Source of the DNA: Deltaproteobacteria bacterium
GTDB taxonomy: Bacteria; Desulfobacterota; Binatia; Binatales; Binataceae
Assembly (NCBI GenBank): GCA_021831785.1
Contig: JAKBMB010000026.1
Location: 62,001 to 126,000, forward strand
Direction of reading: 5' to 3'
Length of the DNA: 64,000 nucleotides
Of the stretch, positions 37,815 through 47,285 are shown one piece after another. The notes beneath the pieces are model-generated. The model was not told the origin of the DNA, ran no database searches, and saw only the letters and a program-made list of their open reading frames with translations. Every line of letters begins with the position of its first letter. Within the stretch, counting starts at the first letter, position 1. The position numbers were made by a program, and so were the translations under genes.

Positions 37815-38414
37815 CTAGGCAGCCATCTGATGGGGATGAAGGCCGGTAGTATGCTCTGCCGCGTCCCGATACTCTTTGTAGAACTTGTACGCGATAAAAG
37901 GAGGGAACAGCTTAAAGGCCGCGGAAAGGCAACCCTTTACCACGAGCGCAGTCTGTGGCAGCCAGGGATGGCGTGCAAGAGCCCGCATAATAAGACTGTT
38001 CTCCAGCAAAATTTGTAAGACGGTTTGGTAGAACTCGGCGACCACCTCCGCCAAGTCTTTTGGCTTTTTTTGAAGCTCACAGTTTAGGCTTTCCAGCATG
38101 TCCACATCGGCCGGATTGAGGCCGTTAGCACGAAGATCGCTCAGCGCTTTAACCAAAGACCGGAGGTTGAGTACTTCGGTATTTTTGATAACAAACGTTA
38201 TTGAATTGTAAAAGTAAGCCAACACGGGATCGTCCTCACGGATTTGACGAGAAGCGACCAAGTAGATTAACCGGTCCCGTATTGCGTACAGCTTGTATTT
38301 CTGGACGATGGCCCGTTGTTTGCGGAACATTCTTCGTGCCTGCCAATGCACAACGAGAACGCCAATAATGCCAATTAGAAATACGACCTTATTGAGGCTT
38401 AGGTTCATGGTCAT
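37815..38414 (-). CDS. Orphan membrane-anchored protein in an AT-richer patch
   Basis: About 199 residues from the ATG at 38414; an in-frame TTG at 38492 is possible. A single strong transmembrane helix (VVFLIGIIGVLVVHW, about residues 9-24) is followed by a basic stretch (RRMFRKQR) and a cytoplasmic, largely helical domain of about 150 residues rich in Leu/Lys/Glu. A less hydrophobic segment near the C-terminus (LFPPFIAYKFYKEY) could re-associate with the membrane. No family is recognised. A TTGACA box at about 38475-38480 could be its -35. The base composition is clearly lower in GC than the flanking genes, consistent with transfer. Confidence 0.6.
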   Translation of the reverse strand: MTMNLSLNKVVFLIGIIGVLVVHWQARRMFRKQRAIVQKYKLYAIRDRLIYLVASRQIREDDPVLAYFYNSITFVIKNTEVLNLRSLVKALSDLRANGLNPADVDMLESLNCELQKKPKDLAEVVAEFYQTVLQILLENSLIMRALARHPWLPQTALVVKGCLSAAFKLFPPFIAYKFYKEYRDAAEHTTGLHPHQMAA

Positions 38415-38537
38415 CCATCGAGGTTTTTCGTTCTGAAGGGTTTCCTCTAGAACTCTTGCGCACGTGCTAACGAGTGTCAACGACTGGTGCAAGCTCTGCG
38501 CAGCAGGCGCAGTCAGTCAAGCATATTATTGCCCTAG

Positions 38538-39350
38538 TTAGGACGCCGAGTCCTCGGCGCTAACACTCGCGGCCTGCTTGACGCCGAAGGCGACTCCGCG
38601 CTTCGAGGCGCGGATGAATTCGACCAGCTCTTGCACCTCGGGCGACAGATCGCCGCCGGCGCAGAGCTCCTCCAGCGCCGGGCTTAAGTTGCGCCGCGAG
38701 CCGAACAGCGCGGCAAACGCGCGGCGCAGCGCGCCGATCGCCGCCGCGCTGAAGCCCGCCCGCTTAAGCCCGACCGTGTTTATCGCGCGCACGACATGGG
38801 TTTCGTCGGCGATGCAGAACGGCGGGATATCGCGGCTCGTGCGGCTTAACCCCCGCATCAGGGCCAGTCTGCCGATGCGCACGAACTGATGCACCACGCA
38901 GTTGCCGGAGATAACCGCGCCGTCACCGACCTCGGCCCATCCTGCGATCAGCGCCCCGCCGGCGATTATGACGCGATCTCCGATCCGGCAGTCGTGGCCG
39001 ACATGCGCGTTCTGCATCAGGTAGTTCTCGTCGCCGAGGATTGTCACCTCGCCGCGCTGGCTGCCGCGATGGACCGTAGCGCCTTCGCGAAAGACGTTGC
39101 GCCGTCCGATGCGAACCCGCCGCTCGTCGCCGCGGTAAGCGATATCCTGGGGCTCATCGCCGATCACCACGTGGGGGTGCAGCACGTTTTCTTCCCCAAG
39201 CTCGGTGTCGCCGAAAATCACCACGTGGCTCAAAAGGCGCGTCCTGCCGCCGACCCTGACCCGACCGTCGAGCACGCAAAACGGCCCGACCTCGACCCCC
39301 GCGCCGAGCTCAACCTGCGGCCCTACGATCGCGCTTTGATGCACGCGCAC
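38538..39350 (-). CDS. lpxA: UDP-N-acetylglucosamine acyltransferase
   Basis: First enzyme of lipid A synthesis: adds a 3-hydroxyacyl chain from ACP to UDP-GlcNAc. About 270 residues with the hexapeptide-repeat left-handed beta-helix (AIVG, GAGVEVGPFCVL and onward to about residue 190) and a helical C-terminal domain. The catalytic histidine segment QNAHVGHDCRIGD is present. The start is uncertain among TTG 39353, GTG 39350 and GTG 39344; 39350 has the best spacing to AGAGGGG. It lies downstream of yacG. Other lpx genes are not in the window, an unusual isolation from the lpxD-fabZ-lpxA-lpxB block. Confidence 0.92.
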   Translation of the reverse strand: MRVHQSAIVGPQVELGAGVEVGPFCVLDGRVRVGGRTRLLSHVVIFGDTELGEENVLHPHVVIGDEPQDIAYRGDERRVRIGRRNVFREGATVHRGSQRGEVTILGDENYLMQNAHVGHDCRIGDRVIIAGGALIAGWAEVGDGAVISGNCVVHQFVRIGRLALMRGLSRTSRDIPPFCIADETHVVRAINTVGLKRAGFSAAAIGALRRAFAALFGSRRNLSPALEELCAGGDLSPEVQELVEFIRASKRGVAFGVKQAASVSAEDSAS

Positions 39351-39509
39351 CAACGCCCCTCTGTTCTCCCGCTGCCCGTCGGTCAGGGAAACCGCTCTCT
39401 ACGCTGCCGACCGTCGTGCGGCCTGGCCCCTTTGCGCTGGGCAGCCGCTTCGCAAGCGTGTAGCAGATTACTCGATCTTGGGCTCTAACACCGCGGCTGC
39501 GGGCCGCTT

Positions 39510-39737
39510 TCAGCGGCCCGAGCCGTTGTTGCCGCCGCTACGATGGCCGTTCGCGCCGCTTTCGTCTCCGCTCGCCGGATTGCTCTCCGAATTACTTTGA
39601 GGCTCGCCGGCAACCCGGTAGCCTTCCTGCGCCCAGCGGCCGAGGTCCGTCAGCCGGCATCGCTCGGAGCAAAACGGGCGGAATCGGTTGGCCCGCGAAA
39701 GGTCAACTTGACGCTTGCACACCGGACAGCGCATCAT
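39510..39737 (-). CDS. yacG: YacG-type zinc protein, DNA gyrase inhibitor family
   Basis: 75 residues. Zinc-binding cysteines are CPVC near the start and FCSERC about 17 residues later, followed by the conserved RLTDLGRWAQEGYRVAGE block. In E. coli YacG binds GyrB and blocks DNA binding by gyrase. The C-terminal 30 residues are a low-complexity Ser/Asn/Gly tail. It is followed after about 160 bases by lpxA on the same strand. Confidence 0.88.
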   Translation of the reverse strand: MMRCPVCKRQVDLSRANRFRPFCSERCRLTDLGRWAQEGYRVAGEPQSNSESNPASGDESGANGHRSGGNNGSGR

Positions 39738-40067
39738 GGCGACCCGTTTGTGTTGTTTCGCTGCCGTTCGACCGCCTTCGCCAATGTATGCCGGCCCACG
39801 CCGTGCGATTGCTCAAAGATCGCCGCCTCGCGCCGGTGTACGCGCCAACCTCACTCGCCCTCTCGACCGCCAGCACGGCCCAATCACCGGCCGGGCGCAA
39901 AGCGGTTTTGTCGCCTTGCGGCCTGCTCATCGAGCGGACCACCATCTATGCGAAATCTGGCAGATCGCGCCGCTTGCTTCAATGATACCTATTTCACGGC
40001 CTCGAGCCCCCGCCGGGCCGCGCAGCGATGACGCGCCCGGGACGCGCGTGTTAAAATGCCTGTCCGT
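39738..40067. other. Divergent region between yacG and gatC
   Basis: 330 bases with no gene I can support; overlapping short frames on both strands lack family motifs. It should contain the two divergent promoters. A TTAAAAT box at 40049-40055 lies directly before the gatC starts and might be a -10 of a nearly leaderless transcript, but no -35 is clear. Confidence 0.4.
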
Positions 40068-40364
40068 ATGGCAGAAACAAAGATCGGTTTGGATGGCGTC
40101 CGTCACGTCGCCCGTCTGGCGCGGCTCGAACTTGATGCCGAGCAAGAGGCCAGACTCCAACACGACTTGAGCGCGATTCTGGAATATATCGAAAAGCTCA
40201 ACGAATTAGACCTCGGCGGTGTCGAGCCCACCGCGCAGGTCGGCGAAGCGGGCACACCGATGCGCGACGACGTCGTAACCAACCAACCGGCTGCCGAGGC
40301 AGCTCTGGCCAACGCGCCCGCACGCGAGGGGTTCTGGTTCAAGGTGCCTAAGATTATCGAATAG
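40068..40364 (+). CDS. gatC: Asp/Glu-tRNA amidotransferase subunit C
   Basis: Small subunit that wraps around GatA and stabilises GatCAB. 98 residues from the ATG at 40068, with ATG 40056 as an alternative adding four residues. Typical features are VRHVARLARLELDAEQ near the N-terminus, the helix LSAILEYIEKLNELDL, VEPTAQ, and the C-terminal GFWFKVPKIIE. It is followed by gatA after 96 bases. Confidence 0.93.
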   Translation: MAETKIGLDGVRHVARLARLELDAEQEARLQHDLSAILEYIEKLNELDLGGVEPTAQVGEAGTPMRDDVVTNQPAAEAALANAPAREGFWFKVPKIIE

Positions 40365-40460
40365 CGGCGCTCCGGCAGTCGGGGCAAACGAGTTGAGCGT
40401 CGAAAGGCCCGCGCGGGGCGCGTCCGGCTATCGGCGCGCGGGCATAACTTGTGAGATTTC

Positions 40461-41921
40461 ATGAACAATGAGCTTTTTCGCCTGACCATTAGCCAGGCAC
40501 AAGCCGCTTTGCGCAGGCGCGAGTTTTCAGCCGTTGAGCTGACGCGCGCCTGCCTTGAGCGCATTTCAGCGGTCGAACCGAAGCTCAACGCCTTTTTGAC
40601 CGTGGCTGAGAGCGAGGCACTCATTCAGGCCGCAGCGGCCGATCGGCGGCTCGCCAACGGAGCGCCGGCGCTCTGCGGTATTCCGATCGGCATAAAGGAC
40701 ATCTTCGCCACGCGCGGGATGCGCACCACGTGCGCCTCGCGCATCTTGGAGAACTTCGTGCCGCCATTCGACGCCACGGTGGTCGCGCGATTGCGCGAGG
40801 CAGGGGCGGTTTTTCCGGGCAAGCTAAACATGGACGAGTTCGCGATGGGCTCGTCCACCGAGAATTCGGCCTTCGGACCGACGCGCAACCCCTACGACCT
40901 AGCGCGGGTGCCCGGGGGTTCATCGGGCGGATCGGCGGCCGCGGTGGCGGCGGACGAATGCCTGGCCGCTCTGGGCACCGATACCGGCGGCTCGATCCGT
41001 CAGCCGGCCGCGCTTTGCGGGGTGGTCGGAATCAAGCCGACCTATAGCCGGGTCAGCCGCTACGGCGTGGTCGCCTTTGCTTCCTCGCTGGACCAGGTCG
41101 GGCCGCTGACCAAAACCGTGCGCGACAGCGCGATTATGATGCGCGCGCTCGCTGGGGTCGATCCGCGCGACTCGACTTGCTCGGCGCGGCCCGTGCCGGA
41201 TTACGAGGCGGCATTGAACGGCGAGATAAAGAATTTGCGCATCGGAGTGCCTAAGGAATTTTTCGTCGAAGGGATGCAGCCGGTGGTCGACAGCGCGGTG
41301 CGCGCGGCGCTCAAGCGGCTTGAGGCGGACGGTGCCGCGGTGGGCGAAATTTCCCTGCCCCATTCGCAATACGCGGTCGCGACCTATTACCTGATCGCGA
41401 CCGCCGAAGCCAGCGCCAACCTCGCCCGCTACGACGGCGTGCGCTACGGGCTTCGCGCCGAGGCCGACGATCTGAGCGAGCTGTACGGTCGCACGCGCGC
41501 GCAGGGCTTCGGCCCGGAAGTCAAGCGGCGCATCATGCTCGGCACCTTTGCGCTTTCTTCCGGCTACTACGACGCCTATTATCTCAAGGCGCAGAGGGTG
41601 CGCACGCTTATCCGCAGAGATTTCGAGGCCGCCTTCGGCGCCTGCGACGTTATCGTCACCCCGACTTCGCCGACCACCGCGTTTCGTCTGGGCGAAAAAA
41701 CCCAAGACCCGCTTCAGATGTATCTTTCCGATATCTTTACTATTTCGGTCAACCTCGCGGGATTGCCGGCGCTCTCGATGCCGTGCGGCTATGACGGCAA
41801 CGGTTTGCCGATAGGGCTGCAAATTATCGGGCCGGCGTTCGGCGAGGGAGTGATCCTGCGGGTCGCCGACGCGCTGGAGCGCTCGGCGCCCGTCCCGCGC
41901 CGCCGTCCGGCCGCGGTTTGA
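40461..41921 (+). CDS. gatA: Asp/Glu-tRNA amidotransferase subunit A
   Basis: Amidase subunit that frees ammonia from glutamine for conversion of misacylated Glu-tRNA(Gln) or Asp-tRNA(Asn). 486 residues; the amidase-signature triad is complete: Lys79 (IPIGIKDIF), Ser154 ([10 protein letters not shown]) and nucleophile Ser178 ([11 protein letters not shown]). These are the same numbers as in the structurally known S. aureus enzyme. The presence of gatCAB implies that this organism lacks GlnRS, AsnRS or both, or uses the route alongside them. Confidence 0.97.
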   Translation: MNNELFRLTISQAQAALRRREFSAVELTRACLERISAVEPKLNAFLTVAESEALIQAAAADRRLANGAPALCGIPIGIKDIFATRGMRTTCASRILENFVPPFDATVVARLREAGAVFPGKLNMDEFAMGSSTENSAFGPTRNPYDLARVPGGSSGGSAAAVAADECLAALGTDTGGSIRQPAALCGVVGIKPTYSRVSRYGVVAFASSLDQVGPLTKTVRDSAIMMRALAGVDPRDSTCSARPVPDYEAALNGEIKNLRIGVPKEFFVEGMQPVVDSAVRAALKRLEADGAAVGEISLPHSQYAVATYYLIATAEASANLARYDGVRYGLRAEADDLSELYGRTRAQGFGPEVKRRIMLGTFALSSGYYDAYYLKAQRVRTLIRRDFEAAFGACDVIVTPTSPTTAFRLGEKTQDPLQMYLSDIFTISVNLAGLPALSMPCGYDGNGLPIGLQIIGPAFGEGVILRVADALERSAPVPRRRPAAV

Positions 41922-41933
41922 GGAGTCAACGCG

Positions 41934-43373
<1,440 letters not shown>

Positions 43374-43462
43374 CCCTTCGCTGCCTCCTCGGACCTAGTG
43401 CTTCGACCCATGATTTCATTTTCTCCGCGCCCTGCGCCCGTATCGGTTTCGCGGGTTCGCGG

Positions 43463-45676
43463 TCAAGCAATCGACCGCAGGCGGGCGTACTTTAAGGCCA
43501 GAAGCTTGATCCCGCCGCGCTCGAAGTCAACCCAAGCCTTCGCCGATTCGCCACGCCCTTCCAGGCGGCGAATACGGCCCGCGCCAAAACTCGGATGAGC
43601 CACGCGCGCGCCCACGCGAAGCAATCCGTTTCCCGCCTCATCCTCGGCCTCATCGAAAACCGGGTCGCCCTCGCTATAGTCCACGTAGGTCGAGCGCGAC
43701 AGGGCGGGCGGCGGCGCGCCTGGGCCCGGCTCTCCGAGCCGGCGAATCAGGGCGGGGTCGATTTCGGCTAGAAAGCGCGACGGCCTGGCCTCCTGACGCA
43801 AGCCATAGATCTCGCGCGAACGCGCGTTAGTGAGATACAGCAGCTTGCGCGCGCGCGTCATGCCGACGTAGAGCAAGCGGCGCTCTTCCTCAAGTTCGGC
43901 CTCGGTGTCTTGCGAACGGCTGTGCGGGAAAAGCCCCTCCTCCATGCCGGCGATGAAAGCCACCGCGTATTCTAGCCCCTTGGAAGTGTGGAGCGTCATC
44001 AGCGAGACGCCGCCTGGTTCCCGAGCTTCGTCCGCTTCGCTCAAAAGCGCGACCGACTCGAGGAACTGCACCAGAGCTCCCGCGCCGTGCGCGGTGTCGA
44101 AAGCAGCCGCCGCCGAGAGCAGCTCGCCCACGTTCTCGCGTCGGGCGCCGGCGTCCGGCAGACCGTCAAGGTAAGCCAGGAAGTCGGTCTTGGACAGTAT
44201 CTCTGCTAAGGTTTCGCGCACCGCCATCACGCCCATCCGCTCCATCAACTCGCGCAGCCACAGATAAAAGGCGCTTGCCTTTTTGCCGATCCTCAGCGCG
44301 ATCTCGCTCACACTTTCCGCGTCGCCCAGCGCTTCAAACAGACTGATCGACCGGCGGCGGGCGTGCGCCTTAAGTGCTTCAACAGTTCGTGCGCCGATGC
44401 CGCGCGGCGGGACGCCCAGCGCGCGTTCGAGGCTGAGCTCGTCCGCCGGATTGGCGATGATCCGCAGATAAGCGATCAGGTCTTTGATCTCGCGCCGTTC
44501 GTAAAAGCGCACGCCGCCGACTAAACGATACGGCACCCGGCGGCGCACCAGCACTTCCTCAAGCGGGCGCGACTGCGCATTGACGCGATAAAAGATGACG
44601 ACCTCGTTGAGCGCGGCGCGCCCGCTTGCGGCCAAGCGCTGAACTTCACTGACAATAAACTCGGCTTCATCGCGCTCGCTGAATCCCGTGCAACAAATTA
44701 TCGGCTCGCCGGCTTCGTTGGCGGTCCAGAGCTCCTTGGGCTTGCGGTTGCGGTTGTTGCAGATCAGGGTTTGCGCGGCAGCGAGGATGGTTTTCGTAGA
44801 GCGATAGTTTTGTTCGAGCTTTAAGATTTTGGCGTTGGGAAAGTCGTGTTCGAAGTCCAGAATGTTGCGAATATCGGCGCCGCGCCAACGGTAGATCGAC
44901 TGGTCTTCGTCGCCCACGACGCAAAGGTTCGAACTCGCGCGGGCCAGCGCCCGAATGAGATAATACTGGGCGCGGTTGGTGTCCTGGTACTCGTCGACCA
45001 GGATATACGCGAAGCGCTGCTGCCAGCGCTCGAGCGCTTCGGGGTGGTCGGCGAAAAGCTTGAACGCCAGCAAGAGCAAATCGCCGAAATCGAGCGCGTT
45101 CATTGACTGCATCCGCTCTTGGTAGAGGCGGTATATTTCAGCCAGCGCCGATTGCTTGGGGCTACTCGCCGCCCGCGCCAAATCGGCGGGCCATAGCGCT
45201 TCATTCTTCGCCTGCTCGATTTGCGCGTAAGCCAGTTCGGGGGTGGGCGCATGGTTGAGGTTGGCTGCGGTGATGACCTCGCGCGCCACCGACAACGCGT
45301 CGCCCTCGTCGAAGACCGCGAAGTTTCCGCGGTAGCTCAAAAGGCGCGCCTCCCGGCGCAGGATCCTCGCGCACACCGAATGGAACGTGCCGATCCAACG
45401 CGGGGCTAGGCCTTGCCCGACGAGCCTGGCCACGCGTTCGCGCATCTCATTGGCCGCCTTGTTGGTGAAAGTCACCGCGAGAATCTGCTCGGAGGCAACC
45501 TTGCGCTCGGCGAGCAAGTAAGCGATACGATAAGTAAGTACCCGGGTCTTGCCGGAGCCGGCGCCGGCAACGATTAAGAGCGGGCCGTCGAGCGCCAGGG
45601 CCGCCTCGCGCTGCGCCGGGTTGAGGCCGTTAAGCGTTATCGCGGCTATCGAGTTTAATCCGGCGTCGGCGACCAT
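43463..45676 (-). CDS. pcrA: UvrD/PcrA-type superfamily 1A DNA helicase
   Basis: 3'-5' DNA helicase for repair and removal of proteins from DNA. 737 residues: Q-motif LNPAQREAAL (18-27), Walker A AGAGSGKT (37-44), motif Ia VTFTNKAANEM, motif II ILVDEYQDTN, motif III GDEDQSIYRWRGA, motif IV EQNYRSTKTIL, motif V LMTLHTSKGLEY and motif VI ERRLLYVGMTRARK. The C-terminus has the PcrA-type Tudor-like module (VAHPSFGAGRIRRLEG ... LKYARL), which binds RNA polymerase in Gram-positive PcrA. Choice between pcrA and uvrD as name is by resemblance. Confidence 0.95.
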   Translation of the reverse strand: MVADAGLNSIAAITLNGLNPAQREAALALDGPLLIVAGAGSGKTRVLTYRIAYLLAERKVASEQILAVTFTNKAANEMRERVARLVGQGLAPRWIGTFHSVCARILRREARLLSYRGNFAVFDEGDALSVAREVITAANLNHAPTPELAYAQIEQAKNEALWPADLARAASSPKQSALAEIYRLYQERMQSMNALDFGDLLLLAFKLFADHPEALERWQQRFAYILVDEYQDTNRAQYYLIRALARASSNLCVVGDEDQSIYRWRGADIRNILDFEHDFPNAKILKLEQNYRSTKTILAAAQTLICNNRNRKPKELWTANEAGEPIICCTGFSERDEAEFIVSEVQRLAASGRAALNEVVIFYRVNAQSRPLEEVLVRRRVPYRLVGGVRFYERREIKDLIAYLRIIANPADELSLERALGVPPRGIGARTVEALKAHARRRSISLFEALGDAESVSEIALRIGKKASAFYLWLRELMERMGVMAVRETLAEILSKTDFLAYLDGLPDAGARRENVGELLSAAAAFDTAHGAGALVQFLESVALLSEADEAREPGGVSLMTLHTSKGLEYAVAFIAGMEEGLFPHSRSQDTEAELEEERRLLYVGMTRARKLLYLTNARSREIYGLRQEARPSRFLAEIDPALIRRLGEPGPGAPPPALSRSTYVDYSEGDPVFDEAEDEAGNGLLRVGARVAHPSFGAGRIRRLEGRGESAKAWVDFERGGIKLLALKYARLRSIA

Positions 45677-45769
45677 ACTGCCCTAGTCATGTAAGACCAT
45701 AACCTTAGCGGTCTTGGCGCGGCCGGCAAAGCGCATCTCGAATTCGGGACGCCGCGGCGAGAGTTTGAG

Positions 45770-46384
45770 ATGCCTCGCTACCAACCACGCGATAAATTCT
45801 ACCGGATGGCGCGCCAAAAGGGTCTGCCCTCGCGCGCGGCCTTCAAGCTGGAGGAACTCCTGGCGCGCTACCGCCTGGTTCACCCGGGAGATCGTGTCTT
45901 GGACCTCGGATGCGCGCCGGGCGGATGGCTCGCCGTACTGGCTAAGGCGGTGGGGCCCAAGGGGCGCGTAGTCGGAATTGACCTGGTGGCGTGTCGGTCC
46001 CCTGCTCCGGTCGTCATCACGCTGGCGGGCGATCTCAACGATGAAGCTCTAAGGCAAGCGGCCTACCAGGCGCTCGGAGACCGCGCCGACTTAGTAACCT
46101 GCGACATGGCGCCCAAGCTCAGCGGGGTTCGCGACCGCGACCAAAAGGCAATGAGCGAGCTTCTGGAGCTTGCACTCAAAACCGCGACGGAGACCCTCAA
46201 GCCGGGGGGCGCACTTGTGGGCAAGGTCTTCATGAACGCCGGTCTCAAGCCGACCGTCGAACGCCTCGGGGCCTTCTTTTCAGCGACCGACCTGGTACGT
46301 CCGCAGGCCACGCGCCGCGGGTCAGCCGAATTGTATCTCGTCGCGGCCGGCTTTTCGCGCGCTATCAGGCAGTGTGCTAAATAA
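45770..46384 (+). CDS. rlmE: 23S rRNA 2'-O-ribose methyltransferase RlmE (FtsJ)
   Basis: Methylates the 2'-OH of U2552 in the A-loop of 23S rRNA using S-adenosylmethionine. 204 residues with the catalytic tetrad Lys26 (SRAAFKLEEL), Asp112 (CDMAPKLSG), Lys152 (LVGKVF) and Glu187 (GSAELYLVA), and the SAM motif VLDLGCAPGGW (44-53). It is divergent from the helicase gene with a 93-base gap. It is followed after 22 bases by the nuclease-family gene. Confidence 0.94.
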   Translation: MPRYQPRDKFYRMARQKGLPSRAAFKLEELLARYRLVHPGDRVLDLGCAPGGWLAVLAKAVGPKGRVVGIDLVACRSPAPVVITLAGDLNDEALRQAAYQALGDRADLVTCDMAPKLSGVRDRDQKAMSELLELALKTATETLKPGGALVGKVFMNAGLKPTVERLGAFFSATDLVRPQATRRGSAELYLVAAGFSRAIRQCAK

Positions 46385-46406
46385 TTACCAATAGGACCAT
46401 GTTGCC

Positions 46407-47051
46407 ATGAGGAAGCTCGACTGTTATCCGTTTTGCCGGATAAAAGCCGTTTCGTCCGGGCTGGCGGTGTTGATGCTCGCGGCACTGGTTGTTTCCGCGT
46501 TGGGATGCCATCGGCGCGTCGCGGCCAGCGCGGAAAAGGGCGTCGAAGTCGAGGTCTTGCGCTTGGGCTTCGACCCGGCAGCCGGCACGCCGGTGGTCAT
46601 CCTGCGCGAGAAGACGGGTGAGCGCATGCTGCCGATCTGGATCGGCGAACCAGAGGCGCAAGCTATCTTGCTCAAGCTTCACGGCATCGAACCGCTGCGT
46701 CCTTTGACCAGTGACCTGCTTAAGGCGGTCCTCGATACCACGGGCAATCGGGTCGACCGGATCGTAATCAACGACCTGCGCGACCAGACCTTTTATGCGA
46801 CCATCTATCTCGACCATGCCCGCTATCGGATCGACAGCCGGCCTAGCGACGCGATAGCGTTGGCACTGGCCTGCAAAGCGCCGATTTTCGTGCTGCCGCG
46901 GCTCTTCATGACCCAAGTGCCTGAGCAGCGGCAACGGCAAAAGCCGGGCATAGTGCTGCCGCAAACCCGCGTCCGCTTGGGCGACAAGATCGCCGCGCTC
47001 TTGAACGCCGGCGCCCCTTGCCGCGCCGGCGCAACCGGTGCCGCCTCGTGA
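46407..47051 (+). CDS. Bifunctional nuclease (DUF151) family protein with an export or lipoprotein signal
   Basis: 214 residues. The core (about 48-185) is DUF151: VEVEVLRLGFDP, VVILREKTGERMLPIWIGEPEAQAI, RPLTSDLLKAVLD, and the block RIDSRPSDAIALAL. Unusually, the N-terminus is a signal sequence (hydrophobic SGLAVLMLAALVVSALG followed by Cys34), with an imperfect lipobox ALG-C. Family members in plants have DNase/RNase activity; bacterial roles are unclear and most are cytoplasmic. If the signal is used, this protein works in the periplasm or at the membrane. Confidence 0.8.
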   Translation: MRKLDCYPFCRIKAVSSGLAVLMLAALVVSALGCHRRVAASAEKGVEVEVLRLGFDPAAGTPVVILREKTGERMLPIWIGEPEAQAILLKLHGIEPLRPLTSDLLKAVLDTTGNRVDRIVINDLRDQTFYATIYLDHARYRIDSRPSDAIALALACKAPIFVLPRLFMTQVPEQRQRQKPGIVLPQTRVRLGDKIAALLNAGAPCRAGATGAAS

Positions 47052-47285
47052 TAACGGACGTTCGCTCGGACTGCGCGCCGTGCGGGCAATGCGTGCGCAC
47101 CGGCCGGCGCGCACGCCCCAGGTTGAGGCCGACGGTTAGCGCTGCGTCAAACTTGAGCGGCCGCTATGTACCGAGGATTACGCTGACCGGTCAGAATCGT
47201 CGCTGGGCCTGGCACCCAGGCGCAAAGCGGTCAAGTGGTTATACTTCGGCTATGAAGACCTGAGCCGTCGAGCAATTTCAAATCT

